Shown: positions 34,206-44,004, counted from the stretch's first letter. The stretch is 64,000 bases of DNA from Spirochaetae bacterium HGW-Spirochaetae-4 (GCA_002839335.1 PGXU01000002.1:1-64000), one strand, 5' to 3'. Numbers and translations are program-made. The notes: generated from the sequence alone by a model not told the origin.

Positions 34206-35531
34206 TTATACGCCTACACCATGGTAGACGAACCCAAGTTGCTCCATTTGGTCCCTTCGGTAGATGTTTCTCAAATCAAACAGGACTTTCTTGGCTCCGA
34301 GGGCTTCGTAACGTGTGAAATCAATTGCCCTGAACTGGTGCCATTCGGTTAGGATCACCGTAGCATCGCTCTGCTCGACAGCCGAGTAGATATCCGTACA
34401 CCAAGTCAGATTTTCGGAAATGTCCTTGAATCGCCAAAGGCCCTCTTTCTTTCCTTGGGGATCGGTTACTCTCAGTTTTGCTCCGCACTTCACCAATTCG
34501 GGAAGGATCACCAACGAAGGAGAATCACGCATATCGTCGGTCTTGGGTTTGAAGGTGATCCCCAATATCGCTATGGTCTTGCCATGAAGATCTTCTCCGA
34601 GTTCCCCGGTAATTTTCCTTACCATGCGCAACTTCTGCTTCTCGTTCGCTTCAACCGTGGCATCCATCAGTTTCATGGGTTCACCACAACTACGGGCGAT
34701 CTCTGCAAGCGCCTTGGTATCTTTGGGGAAGCAACTGCCTCCATATCCTGGACCGGCATGGAGAAACTTTGGGGAAATACGCCCATCTTGTCCCATAGCC
34801 TTTGCTACTTTCTGCACATTGGCACCGACCTTCTCACATACGTTGGCGAGCTCGTTGATGAAAGTTATCTTCATAGCAAGGAACGCATTGGATGCATATT
34901 TTATCATCTCAGCGGTCTCAATATCGGTCTCCACAAAGGGGGTCTCGTTGAGAAACAACACACGGTAGACATCCTTCATGATATCCAGGGCTTTCTCATT
35001 CTCGGTGCCTATTACCACCCGATCCGGATGGGTGAAGTCTTGGACTGCAGATCCTTCGCGGAGAAACTCGGGATTCGAGACAACGTCGAAAGAGATGTCG
35101 ACTCCTCTTCTGTCCAACACCTCTTGCATCTCGGAACGGACCCGTTGGCCCGTACCCACAGGAACGGTGGATTTATCCACAATAACCTTGTAGGCATCCA
35201 TGTGCTCGGCGATGCCTCGGGCGGCTGCGAGAACATATTGCATGTCGACACTACCATCATGTGCTGGAGGAGTTCCCACAGCTATGAATATGATATCGGA
35301 GGCACCTACCGCCTGTTTCAGGTCAGTGGTGAAACGCAATCGTTTATAGTAGACGTTGTTCGTAACAATTGGCTCCAATCCCGGTTCGTAGATGGGAATC
35401 TCACCATTCAGAAGACGGTCAATCTTCTGTTCGTCATTGTCGACACAGACAACCGTATGCCCGAAATCACTAAAGAGGGCCCCGGAGACCAATCCGACAT
35501 ATCCTGTTCCTATCACTGCTATGTTTGCCAT
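34206..35531 (-). CDS. ugd: UDP-glucose 6-dehydrogenase
   Basis: A 441-residue enzyme that oxidises UDP-glucose to UDP-glucuronate with two NAD. The N-terminal Rossmann motif is IAVIGTGYVGLVSG, and the catalytic cysteine lies in GYGGSCFPKDTKAL. The C-terminal domain and length are normal for the family. It is distinct from the WbpA-type dehydrogenase at 42680, whose active-site segment differs. It supplies glucuronate for the polymer. It lies between two glycosyltransferase genes in the operon. Confidence 0.95.
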   Translation of the reverse strand: MANIAVIGTGYVGLVSGALFSDFGHTVVCVDNDEQKIDRLLNGEIPIYEPGLEPIVTNNVYYKRLRFTTDLKQAVGASDIIFIAVGTPPAHDGSVDMQYVLAAARGIAEHMDAYKVIVDKSTVPVGTGQRVRSEMQEVLDRRGVDISFDVVSNPEFLREGSAVQDFTHPDRVVIGTENEKALDIMKDVYRVLFLNETPFVETDIETAEMIKYASNAFLAMKITFINELANVCEKVGANVQKVAKAMGQDGRISPKFLHAGPGYGGSCFPKDTKALAEIARSCGEPMKLMDATVEANEKQKLRMVRKITGELGEDLHGKTIAILGITFKPKTDDMRDSPSLVILPELVKCGAKLRVTDPQGKKEGLWRFKDISENLTWCTDIYSAVEQSDATVILTEWHQFRAIDFTRYEALGAKKVLFDLRNIYRRDQMEQLGFVYHGVGV

Positions 35532-35554
35532 GGTGTTCCTTCTAAAAGAATGTT

Positions 35555-36826
35555 CTATCTCGCTATCTTATGAAGTTCCGTTGCGAAGAACTCATAATTC
35601 TTTTCAGCATTGAATTGTTCTTCCCATGTTTTATACGCTTTGCGCTTCATTTCCTCAAGTTTTCCAGTTTGTTTCTGAGAGTACATTCTCAGCAAGATGT
35701 TTTTAATCATCTCAGGAGTTGAAAATTTCGGTAAGAGATAACCACTCCCACCATCTTCAATCATCTCGGTAAGCCCTCCAACATCTGAACATATCGATGG
35801 TATTCCAAAAGAAAAAGCCTCTTGAACTGAAACAGGACATCCTCCCTCTGAAGATGACGTTGTTATGAATACGTCAATGTTATTGTTCTTGTAATACTCA
35901 CGTAAATCAGAATTCCGGATCTGTCCCCCAAAACGATAACTGATATTTCCCATTTCCCCCAACCGTTCTTCAGCAAATTTTTTTAGATTGTCCATACTAC
36001 TTCCAGTTCCAAAGTGCACCCAATCAACCGTAATATCTTTTATAAGTCCAAGAGCATCAATAATCAAATCAATTCTCTTCAACGGAATTACATTTGAGAC
36101 ACTTATTATTGACAAACCGAAATTGGGATTGAGAAGTGTCACAGTATCTGATTTTTCAACACCAAGATAGGCTACGCTGTAATTACATCCTTTTGAAAAT
36201 CCAAAATGCGTTTCATAATAATTCTTTCCATATCTACTCGAAAAAAATAGATTTGAAAGATGTGAATCCATTTCTGTTTTGAAAGCTTGACGATTACCAA
36301 CGTCGACTCGCTCATTGAACAGATCATATCCATGGATTCTGGAAACTATCGGTATCGAATGCAAATTGTTCTTCTCCAGCAACAAGCCCATGCTTAAGAC
36401 CTTATAATTATGCCAATATGAGTAGATTAAGTCCTGAGAATTGTATAATTTCAGACGTTTCATATGATGATAAAACGATATTGCAGATATAACGTTGTAT
36501 AGAGAGGTTTGTAATTTGGCGAGAATGTCCCTTTTTTCCCTAATAATGAGAATTATTTCCTTCCACACGAACTTCTTTGTCAAAGAGATGAGAATGAAGC
36601 AAATCTTGACAAAAAAATTCGAATGAATCTTTATACGATAAACTGGAAAATCATGTCCAACGCCACTGGACAATGGTGATGTGCAATCGGTGGTAACAAC
36701 CGTTAGTGTAAAATACTTTTTCAAATATTCAAGTTCATGACGTAAAAAAGGCTCTTGAACACCAAATGGAAAATGATTGGTAATCAAAAGGAGATTTTTC
36801 TTTATTGGTTGTTTATCATTGTCCAC
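35555..36826 (-). CDS. glycosyltransferase family 4/GT-B
   Basis: A 423-residue GT-B transferase. The C-terminal half has the GT1/GT4 nucleotide-binding pattern: TSSSEGGCPVSVQEAFSFG with the E-x7-E glutamates. The start is uncertain: GTG at 36826 follows AGGGAA and lies one base after the upstream stop, while GTG at 36853 has no good ribosome site and overlaps that gene. The gene is markedly A+T-rich compared with the aminotransferase before it, which suggests separate origin. Confidence 0.88.
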   Translation of the reverse strand: MDNDKQPIKKNLLLITNHFPFGVQEPFLRHELEYLKKYFTLTVVTTDCTSPLSSGVGHDFPVYRIKIHSNFFVKICFILISLTKKFVWKEIILIIREKRDILAKLQTSLYNVISAISFYHHMKRLKLYNSQDLIYSYWHNYKVLSMGLLLEKNNLHSIPIVSRIHGYDLFNERVDVGNRQAFKTEMDSHLSNLFFSSRYGKNYYETHFGFSKGCNYSVAYLGVEKSDTVTLLNPNFGLSIISVSNVIPLKRIDLIIDALGLIKDITVDWVHFGTGSSMDNLKKFAEERLGEMGNISYRFGGQIRNSDLREYYKNNNIDVFITTSSSEGGCPVSVQEAFSFGIPSICSDVGGLTEMIEDGGSGYLLPKFSTPEMIKNILLRMYSQKQTGKLEEMKRKAYKTWEEQFNAEKNYEFFATELHKIAR

Positions 36827-36827
36827 A

Positions 36828-37949
36828 CTACAGTTCCCTAAGAATTGTTTCACAAATTTTTAGTATTTCCGACTTATCCTTTCCAGAGTCCATCGGTAAT
36901 GATAGCACAGTGTTACAAAGTTTCTCCGTCACTTCACACTCAACATACGACTGCAAGTTACCGAATGCCGCTTGCCCCTGCATCGGCTTCGGATAATACA
37001 CCATCGTCGGGATCCCCTGCTCCTTAAGCTTCTGCTGCAAGGTGGTCCGCTCCGTTTCGTCCTTGACCTGGATGGTGTACTGCGCCCAGCTCGAATAGTA
37101 TCCTTCGGGCACAAGCGGAGTCTTCACCTTGGCCCTCAAAGCTTCGGTGTACCACGAGGCAACCTTGTTCACGTCTTCAAGTTCATATTCTGTGAACGCA
37201 TCGAACTTCACCAACAGGATCGCAGCCTGGATGGTATCGAGGCGCGAGTTCCAACCGATGCGCACGTTGTCGTACTTGTAGGAACCCTTGCCGTGCACCG
37301 CGATCGAGCGCAGGTACTCGGCCTCCCGGTCATCGTTGGTGAAGACCGCCCCTCCGTCGCCATAGCATCCGAGGGGTTTTGCGGGGAAAAAGGAGGTGGT
37401 AGCGGCATCGCCCAATGAACAGGCCCGTCTGCCCCTGTACATTCCCCCGAATCCCTGCGCGGCATCCTCCAGCACCCTCAGGCCATGCCGGTGTGCAATA
37501 CCGGTGATCCGGTCATAGTCCGCGGGAAGTCCGAACAGGTCAACGGGAATCACCACCCTTGGATCGAGTCTTCCCTCAGCCTTGACCGCCAGGATTGCTT
37601 CCTCGAGACTGTCGGGATCCATGTTGAAGGTATCGGGATCGACGTCTACGAACACCGGGGTCGCACCCTCGAAGGAGACGACCTCCCCGGTTGCGAAAAA
37701 GGTGAAGTCGGGGACGAACACCGCATCGCCTGGTCCTATGTTCCAGGCCATCAGCATCATCGTCAGGGCGTCGGTGCCGTTACCGCAGCTGATGCAGTGT
37801 TTCACACCCACATACGCTGCAAGCTTCTCTTCGAGCTCCTTCACCTGCCTACCACCGATGAAGTTGCACTCGGCCATCACCTCTGCGACCGCCTTGTCCA
37901 TCCGTTCTTTCAATATCTGGAATTGTTGCTTCAGATTTCTAAACTCCAT
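36828..37949 (-). CDS. wbpE: UDP-2-acetamido-2-deoxy-3-oxo-glucuronate aminotransferase (WbpE/WlbC-type)
   Basis: A 373-residue DegT-family PLP aminotransferase. The Schiff-base lysine lies in TTSFFPAKPLGCYGDGGA, and the PLP aspartate in LEDAAQGFGG. The FFPAKPLGCYGDGGA pattern fits sugar aminotransferases acting on UDP-3-keto-GlcNAcA. Together with WbpA, B, D and I at 39937-43996 it completes synthesis of UDP-2,3-diacetamido-2,3-dideoxy-mannuronate. Unlike its partners it lies apart, beyond the flippase gene. The ATG at 37949 follows AAGGAAGAG. Confidence 0.88.
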   Translation of the reverse strand: MEFRNLKQQFQILKERMDKAVAEVMAECNFIGGRQVKELEEKLAAYVGVKHCISCGNGTDALTMMLMAWNIGPGDAVFVPDFTFFATGEVVSFEGATPVFVDVDPDTFNMDPDSLEEAILAVKAEGRLDPRVVIPVDLFGLPADYDRITGIAHRHGLRVLEDAAQGFGGMYRGRRACSLGDAATTSFFPAKPLGCYGDGGAVFTNDDREAEYLRSIAVHGKGSYKYDNVRIGWNSRLDTIQAAILLVKFDAFTEYELEDVNKVASWYTEALRAKVKTPLVPEGYYSSWAQYTIQVKDETERTTLQQKLKEQGIPTMVYYPKPMQGQAAFGNLQSYVECEVTEKLCNTVLSLPMDSGKDKSEILKICETILREL

Positions 37950-38035
37950 GACTCTTCCTTATCCACGATGAAAAATTTCATTCGCCAACCCTCTCGAGTC
38001 AGCATCAAGTTGTGTAATTTGATTATATGCTCAAT

Positions 38036-39559
38036 CTATCGATTTGTCTTACGGAAAAGCTTCTTGAAGATTGGCATGATAAATGCGAACTCTTTTGTTC
38101 GTCGATACACAAGAAATATGCATATGCTAGGGACTACCAGACCTAGTCCTGTTCTGATTAGGAGAGTCGCGATTTGATTCAAATTAAATCTGCTGGTAAT
38201 GAATACCAATCCGAAGCCGATGATTGCAACGGCGATTATCTCGATAAAATATCGAATAAAATACTCACGACTGGACCTTGAAAAGCCATATTTATAGAGG
38301 ACTATTGGCTCAACCCAAAAGCTGACGACTACGGTACTTATTATCGTACCAAGAATCACCCCATCGACTCCCATTCTTATAGCCAGAAATACAGAGACTA
38401 CAATATTTACAGTGGATTCGAATATTGGTTTGTATCTGTCATACCAAAATAACCCTAAAGCTTCGCGAAAGTTTAAAACCGCACGTCTTCTCCCAGTGAG
38501 GTAATAACTAATTATAATCAAAGAAACAGTTTGAGGTTCTAAGAGATAATGCGCTCCAAAAAGAAGCTCAATGAGAGGGTTAAACAGCAGCGCTAAAAAA
38601 ATACTTGAAAACCCAAAGAACCAGTAGCCAATCATATCAAGACATTGGTAGATAAAAAGCAACCGTTCCGTATCTTTAGTCGCTCCAAGATTTCCGATAC
38701 TTGCAGTAATAGAGCTTGAAAAAATATTATATATTTTGTTGAAACTTGTGATAATGAGTAGATAGTTTGAGTACAACCCTACTTGGACGATTCCAACAAA
38801 TTTGGAGATCAACAGATTATCAGTACCACTTACTACTATCCCACCAGTCTTGTGTAAAAACATTGCCCTGATATTTTTGTAGATACGTCGTTTATCCGTT
38901 GCCTTCAGTTCAAATTTATCTTTCTGCTGTAGATGAGGATAGATTTTCAATGTTTTTCTAGAAATCAACAGTTGTTCTAGAATTGGCACACCCAGTTTAA
39001 TCATCAAATAGAAGATAAAGTTACGGAAAGCCAATAAAACAACTATTTGAAAAATACTGGAGATAATATTGAATTTGATACGGTACCTTATGACGATATA
39101 ATTCTTTTGGTCTGCGATAAGATACGATTGAAAGTAGGAGAACAAGTAGGTAATTCCTGATGAGAATACAAATAGCAAGTAGATGATTGAAAGATGATCT
39201 ATCTGAGGAAGCTCTTTAATAAAATATTTCAAAAATGGAGTTAGCGAGGAACCTACAACGATGATTACTAGACCAATTATCCAGTATGCCCTCTTATAGA
39301 GATTCATCAAACCATTCAGCATATGCATGTCATTATTGAGAAGTGGTTCATACATGCTAAAAACAATTGCAGAACCAATTCCAAGCTCAGCGAATGATAA
39401 AACTGTAATAATATTGTTAAACAATCCATTGACACCCAAATATTCTGCACTAAGGATTCGGACAAATATCATACGAACAACAAAGTTCAGAACGAAGATG
39501 ACTATCTGGTTGATTATTGAGGACTTCAAATTTAATAGAGAATTATTTACTCGTGACAT
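38036..39559 (-). CDS. wzx: Wzx-type polysaccharide flippase (MATE/MVF superfamily)
   Basis: A 507-residue membrane protein with about 12-14 hydrophobic segments and a polar N-terminus (SSIINQIVIFVLNFVVRMIF). The pattern is that of O-antigen/capsule repeat-unit flippases, which move lipid-linked repeat units across the inner membrane. It is strongly A+T-rich and rich in Ile, Phe and Tyr, unlike the Wbp genes on both sides. The ATG at 39559 has only a weak ribosome site. A perfect TATAAT near 39650 on the minus strand could be a promoter -10, but no good -35 accompanies it. Confidence 0.88.
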   Translation of the reverse strand: MSRVNNSLLNLKSSIINQIVIFVLNFVVRMIFVRILSAEYLGVNGLFNNIITVLSFAELGIGSAIVFSMYEPLLNNDMHMLNGLMNLYKRAYWIIGLVIIVVGSSLTPFLKYFIKELPQIDHLSIIYLLFVFSSGITYLFSYFQSYLIADQKNYIVIRYRIKFNIISSIFQIVVLLAFRNFIFYLMIKLGVPILEQLLISRKTLKIYPHLQQKDKFELKATDKRRIYKNIRAMFLHKTGGIVVSGTDNLLISKFVGIVQVGLYSNYLLIITSFNKIYNIFSSSITASIGNLGATKDTERLLFIYQCLDMIGYWFFGFSSIFLALLFNPLIELLFGAHYLLEPQTVSLIIISYYLTGRRRAVLNFREALGLFWYDRYKPIFESTVNIVVSVFLAIRMGVDGVILGTIISTVVVSFWVEPIVLYKYGFSRSSREYFIRYFIEIIAVAIIGFGLVFITSRFNLNQIATLLIRTGLGLVVPSICIFLVYRRTKEFAFIMPIFKKLFRKTNR

Positions 39560-39936
39560 TCAGATTATTTATCCTATTGGTTACAACTGCCTCAGGCTGA
39601 TTTACACTGGTCAAGTTATAATCTTTTGAAATAGAAATGGTACATCCTAACCATTATAAGAATTGTACTGCCAATGGTTGAGTGAGAAATTCTACAAAAA
39701 AAGTGGTTGATGAAAAAAAATAAACCTCCAATTAGGAGAATTTACCACGCATGATTGGTTTCTTGTAACCATCGATTATCACAACTAGATGTTAACCATA
39801 TAATAGAATCGATTCCAAGCTTTGTTGGAACTTAGAAATCGTATGCTTAATACCTCCTATCCTGTTTATTCGGGATATATTCGTAAAGTTCGTTGACTGA
39901 GATACCTAAATTCTAATTTTAATACAATTATTTCCT
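39560..39936. other. gene-free A+T-rich spacer
   Basis: This 377-base spacer lies between the WbpD gene and the flippase gene. It contains a TATAAT box on the minus strand near 39650, but no confident promoter, terminator or gene was found. Confidence 0.6.
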
Positions 39937-40521
39937 CTAATTCAATTCAATTGCCAACTCAATCTGTTTACTATTATCGTTCGAATATCGATACTGCCTG
40001 CCGCAGCTCTTGCAGCCTAGGTCCCCGTCGAGGATGGAGCCGCACTCGCAGGCCCATCCCTTCCGCCTCGCGGGAACACCGACCATCAGGGCATGGTCCG
40101 GCACATCACCGGTCACCACGGCCCCGCTTCCGATCAGGGCCCACTTGCCGATGGTTATGCCGCACACGATCGTCGCGTTCGCCCCGATCGATGCGCCTTC
40201 CCCCACCAGCGTCATCAGGTAGGACTCCCTCCCCTTGGGATACTTCGCCCTGGGGGTAAGGTCGTTGGTGAACACGCACGAGGGGCCGCAGAACACATGG
40301 TCCTGGAGCGTCACCCCCTCGTACAGGCTGACATTGTTCTGGATCTTGCAGCCGTTGCCGACCACCACATTGTTGGAGACGTTCACGTTCTGCCCCAGCG
40401 AGCAGCCTTCGCCGATTTTCGCTCCGCTTTGGATGTGGCAGAAGTGCCAGATCCTGGTCCCTTTTCCTATGACCACACCGTCGTCGACATACGATGAGGG
40501 ATGCACATACCAGTCGTCCAT
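39937..40521 (-). CDS. wbpD: UDP-2-acetamido-3-amino-glucuronate N-acetyltransferase (WbpD/WlbB-type)
   Basis: A 194-residue left-handed beta-helix acetyltransferase with hexapeptide repeats (VVIGKGTRIWHFCHI, IGEGCSLGQNVNV, VVVGNGCKIQNNV, ASIGANATIVCG). Residues 150-180 form a small zinc-ribbon-like tail with two C-x-x-C type pairs (CECG, CKSCG). It acetylates the 3-amino group of UDP-GlcNAc3NA using acetyl-CoA. The ATG at 40521 overlaps the WbpB stop as ATGA and follows GGAGG. The longer open frame to 41772 is a shadow of the upstream gene. Confidence 0.9.
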   Translation of the reverse strand: MDDWYVHPSSYVDDGVVIGKGTRIWHFCHIQSGAKIGEGCSLGQNVNVSNNVVVGNGCKIQNNVSLYEGVTLQDHVFCGPSCVFTNDLTPRAKYPKGRESYLMTLVGEGASIGANATIVCGITIGKWALIGSGAVVTGDVPDHALMVGVPARRKGWACECGSILDGDLGCKSCGRQYRYSNDNSKQIELAIELN

Positions 40522-41594
40522 CAGGAGAACCTCCCCATGAAATCCGTCGTGTCGCACTTCCCGAGGGGAAGCTTCACCGGCCTTCCCTCCGCGGCCGACT
40601 TGTAGATCGCCAGCACCAGCTCCATGGCACGCTTCCCGTCCTCTGCGGTCACCTGCGGCTGCCTGTCCTCCCGGATGGCCCCGATCATATCGGCGAACAG
40701 CGGGGTGTGGCCATAGCCGTACACGTTCGGCGGGTTCTCGTGGTGGGTCGCCTTCACCTCCTCGGCATCGTCGAGCATGTCGCTGAATCGCCACTCCTCT
40801 ATGATGTTGACCGACTGCCCCCCGGCTTTCACCGTCCCCTTCTCCCCGAACAGGTAGAGCGTCTCCTCCAGGTTCCTCGGATAGATGTCCGTGGTCCCCT
40901 CGATGATGCCGTAGGCCCCGTTGGCGAACTTCACCAGGGCGATGCCCAGGTCCTCGGCCTCGATGTAGGGGTGCTCCAGGTTGTCGGTGTAGGCGAACAC
41001 CTCGGCCACCTCGTCCCCCATCATCCACCTCAACAGGTCTATGTTGTGGATGCACTGGTTCATCAGCGCCCCGCCGTCCTGCTCCCAGGTGCCCCGCCAG
41101 GAAGCCCGGTCGTAGTATTCGCGTCCCCGGTTCCACCGGATGTGGGCCGTCCCGTAGAACATGCGTCCGAACCGGTTCTTCTCCACCGCCTCGCGGATCT
41201 TCACCACCGACTTGTTGAACCGGTTCTGGTGGCAGGCGCACACCTTCACGTTGCGATCCCCCGCGGCCGCTATGATCGCATCGGCATCGGCGATGGACAG
41301 GGCGATGGGCTTCTCGATGACCAGGTTGACCCCCGCCCCGATGCAATCCAGGGCGATGGCCGCATGCTTGCCGCTCTCGGTGCAGATGGAGGCCAACTCG
41401 GGCTTCGCCTCCGCCAGCATCGTGCGGTAGTCGGTGTATCGTCCGACCGACGGTCCCAAGGAGAATTTGACGGCCTTGTCCTCCATGTGCTCCACCACGG
41501 GATCGCACAGGGCGACGATCTCCAACCCGTTCTTTTGCGCCGCCACCAGATGGTTGGGACTGATGCGTCCGCATCCTATGAGTGCATATCTCAT
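40521..41594 (-). CDS. wbpB: UDP-N-acetyl-glucuronate 3-dehydrogenase (WbpB/WlbA-type)
   Basis: A 357-residue Gfo/Idh/MocA dehydrogenase. The Rossmann motif is YALIGCGRISPNHL, the catalytic lysine motif is NLVIEKPIALS, and the substrate region has LMNQCIHNIDLLRW. The match to WlbA is good over the full length. It oxidises C3 of UDP-GlcNAcA, and the product is aminated by WbpE. The ATG at 41594 follows AGGAG. It sits between WbpI and WbpD in a tightly coupled cassette. Confidence 0.88.
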   Translation of the reverse strand: MRYALIGCGRISPNHLVAAQKNGLEIVALCDPVVEHMEDKAVKFSLGPSVGRYTDYRTMLAEAKPELASICTESGKHAAIALDCIGAGVNLVIEKPIALSIADADAIIAAAGDRNVKVCACHQNRFNKSVVKIREAVEKNRFGRMFYGTAHIRWNRGREYYDRASWRGTWEQDGGALMNQCIHNIDLLRWMMGDEVAEVFAYTDNLEHPYIEAEDLGIALVKFANGAYGIIEGTTDIYPRNLEETLYLFGEKGTVKAGGQSVNIIEEWRFSDMLDDAEEVKATHHENPPNVYGYGHTPLFADMIGAIREDRQPQVTAEDGKRAMELVLAIYKSAAEGRPVKLPLGKCDTTDFMGRFS

Positions 41595-41603
41595 TGCTCG
41601 CTC

Positions 41604-42680
41604 CTATAATTCCACAGTCCGCAGCAGTTCGCAGATCTTCTCGCAGGCATGCCCGTCCCCGAACGGCTTGTAGGTGGCGTCGAACTTCGGCTTCCTGGAG
41701 AATTTCCCGAGGATGTCCGCGGCATCGGGTCTGGCCAACTGGTTGCAATAGCCGACCATCGTCTCCGGCCACACCACATGGTCGAACACCGTGACGCAGG
41801 GCTTGCCCGCGAAGAACGCCTCCCGTTGGACTCCGCCCGAGTCGGTTACTATCCGTTCCGATTGGCAGACCAGTGTGTTCGACTCGAGATACCCCACAGG
41901 ATCCACGAAGAGCACCTTCCCAAGCCCGCCCTTGCGTTGCATGTCAATCGCCGCCGCACGGTTCCTCGGGTGGACCGGGTAGATGGTGGGCACGTCCATC
42001 GACTCCATCGCATCGAGGATCGCAGCCAGGGCCTGTTCGGTCCCGGTGTTCTCCTCGCGGTGGCAGGTGAGGTAGTTGAACCGCTCGGGCACGTCAATCA
42101 GATTGCCATCCAAGGTCTTAAGCCGGATTTCCCCCAAGGTCTTCTTCCCCTTGTAGTACAGGAATGCATCGTACATGGGGTCTCCCACGAGGAACAGGTT
42201 CCTCGTCAGCCCCTCCTTGCGTGCGAACTCCATCGCACTGGGCACACACGCGAAGAGTACCGAGGAGACATGGTCGGTGACGATCCGGTTCACCTCCTCG
42301 GGATTCGCCATCGTGCCTAGCCGGGCCGCCGCCTCCACATGCAGGATGGGAATGTGCAGCTTCACCGCGGCCAAGGCAGCCGCCATCGTCGAATTGGTGT
42401 CCCCATACACCAGCACGGCATCGGGCTTCTCCTGCAGGAGTATCCCCTCGATGGCGATGAGCATCCTGCCGGTCATCTGGGCATGGCTTCCCCCGCTGAT
42501 GCCGAGGTTGTGGTCGGGATGGGGGATCCCCAGGTCCTCGAAGAAGATGTCCGACATGTTCGGGTCGTAGTGCTGCCCCGTGTGCACCAGTATCTCCCGG
42601 TGCTCCCTGCGCAACACCCGCGAGAGCGCAGCCGCCTTTATGAATTGTGGCCGTGCCCCGACGACCGTGACGATCTTCAT
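41604..42680 (-). CDS. wbpI: UDP-2,3-diacetamido-2,3-dideoxyglucuronate 2-epimerase (WbpI/WecB-type)
   Basis: A 358-residue non-hydrolysing UDP-N-acetylhexosamine 2-epimerase. Family features are VVGARPQFIKAA, TGQHYDPNMSD, VYGDTNST and the C-terminal TDSGGVQREA. The usual HVEAGLR reads HVEAAAR, so an invariant glycine is replaced. It turns UDP-GlcNAc3NAcA into UDP-ManNAc3NAcA, the last step of the pathway. The ATG at 42680 overlaps the WbpA stop as ATGA. The longer frame to 43733 is a shadow of WbpA. Confidence 0.88.
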   Translation of the reverse strand: MKIVTVVGARPQFIKAAALSRVLRREHREILVHTGQHYDPNMSDIFFEDLGIPHPDHNLGISGGSHAQMTGRMLIAIEGILLQEKPDAVLVYGDTNSTMAAALAAVKLHIPILHVEAAARLGTMANPEEVNRIVTDHVSSVLFACVPSAMEFARKEGLTRNLFLVGDPMYDAFLYYKGKKTLGEIRLKTLDGNLIDVPERFNYLTCHREENTGTEQALAAILDAMESMDVPTIYPVHPRNRAAAIDMQRKGGLGKVLFVDPVGYLESNTLVCQSERIVTDSGGVQREAFFAGKPCVTVFDHVVWPETMVGYCNQLARPDAADILGKFSRKPKFDATYKPFGDGHACEKICELLRTVEL

Positions 42681-43996
42681 CACAACACCTCTATGTTTTC
42701 GCGGTCCCGGATGCTCTTCATCACGTTCTTGGTGTCGAAGATCGCCCTCGCGTGCCGCTGCACGAAGGCATAGTCCACATTGCTGTGCGCCGCCGTCACC
42801 AGCACCAGGTCGGAGCCTTCCAAAGTTTCTTTTGTCAATTCCTTCAATCCCTGTACAGTCTTTCCCTTGTACCGGTACTCGGCTACCCACGGATCGTAGT
42901 AGGCAACATCCGCCCCCTGGCTTTCCAGTATCTCGATCACCTTCAGCGCCGGGCTCTCCCGGTAGTCCTCGATGTCCTGCTTGTACGCGACCCCCAGCAC
43001 CAGCACCCTCGAACCGTTCAGGGCCTTCCTGGACCGGTTGAGGATCTTCGAGGCTCGCTCCACCGTGTACTCGGGCATCCGGTCGTTGATCATCATCGAG
43101 CTCTCGATCATCGAGGTGTGGAACCCGTATTCCCTCGCCTTCCACGACAGGTAGTAGGGATCCAGGGGAATGCAGTGGCCCCCAAGACCGGGGCCAGGGT
43201 AGAAGGCCTGGAACCCGTACGGCTTGGTCTTCGCCGCGTCGATGACCTCCCAGATGCTGATGCCCATCTCGTGGCAGAGCTTGGCCAGCTCGTTCACCAG
43301 GCCGATGTTCACATTCCGGTAGGTGTTCTCCAGGATCTTCTCCATCTCCGCTATCGCGGGGCTGGACACCTCGTACACATCGCCCGACAGCACCGCACGG
43401 TACATCGCGGCGATCACTGCGGTGGCGTCCCTGCCGATCCCGCCGACCACCTTCGGGGTATTCTTGGTCTTGTAGATCAGGTTGCCCGGATCGACCCGTT
43501 CGGGGGAGAACCCGAGATAGAAGTCCTCGCCGCACACGAGTCCGGAACCCTTCTCCAGCAGCGGCTTGACCAGCTCCTCGGTTGTCCCGGGATAGGTGGT
43601 GGACTCGAGGACGACAATCGAATTCCTCTTCAGATATTTGGATATCTCGATGACCGAATCCCTCACGTAGGAAATGTCCGGCTGCTGGTGCTCGTCCAGG
43701 GGTGTGGGGACGCAGATGGCGATGAAGTCGCACTCCCCAACGAAGGAGAAGTCGCTGGTTGCGCGGAGCATCCCCGATCCCACCAGGGCGGCAAGATCCT
43801 CCTGCACCACATCGCCGATGTAGTTGGTTCCCTGGTTCACCAAATCCACCTTCTTCTGTTGGATGTCGAAGCCGGTGGTATGGAACCCGGCCTTGGCCTT
43901 CTCGACAGCCAGGGGTAGTCCCACGTAGCCAAGTCCTATGACACCGACCTTGATGGTACGATTCTCGATATTTCCGATGAGTTTTTGATTATCCAT
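42680..43996 (-). CDS. wbpA: UDP-N-acetylglucosamine 6-dehydrogenase (WbpA-type)
   Basis: A 438-residue nucleotide-sugar dehydrogenase. The Rossmann motif is VGVIGLGYVGLPLAVEKAK, and the catalytic cysteine is in GPGLGGHCIPLDPYYL. It makes UDP-GlcNAcA from UDP-GlcNAc with two NAD, opening the Wbp route. It is distinguished from the Ugd at 34206 by its HCIP active-site type. It heads the four-gene run WbpA-I-B-D, three of whose junctions are ATGA overlaps. It lies 8 bases after a glycosyltransferase gene. Confidence 0.93.
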   Translation of the reverse strand: MDNQKLIGNIENRTIKVGVIGLGYVGLPLAVEKAKAGFHTTGFDIQQKKVDLVNQGTNYIGDVVQEDLAALVGSGMLRATSDFSFVGECDFIAICVPTPLDEHQQPDISYVRDSVIEISKYLKRNSIVVLESTTYPGTTEELVKPLLEKGSGLVCGEDFYLGFSPERVDPGNLIYKTKNTPKVVGGIGRDATAVIAAMYRAVLSGDVYEVSSPAIAEMEKILENTYRNVNIGLVNELAKLCHEMGISIWEVIDAAKTKPYGFQAFYPGPGLGGHCIPLDPYYLSWKAREYGFHTSMIESSMMINDRMPEYTVERASKILNRSRKALNGSRVLVLGVAYKQDIEDYRESPALKVIEILESQGADVAYYDPWVAEYRYKGKTVQGLKELTKETLEGSDLVLVTAAHSNVDYAFVQRHARAIFDTKNVMKSIRDRENIEVL

Positions 43997-44004
43997 AGTT
44001 CCTT

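Noticed and set aside
40522-41772. Extended frame of WbpD through WbpB
   Set aside because: Arginine/glycine-rich shadow of WbpB. The real acetyltransferase begins at 40521.
42681-43733. Extended frame of WbpI through WbpA
   Set aside because: Shadow of WbpA. WbpI begins at 42680 where the frame overlaps the upstream stop.
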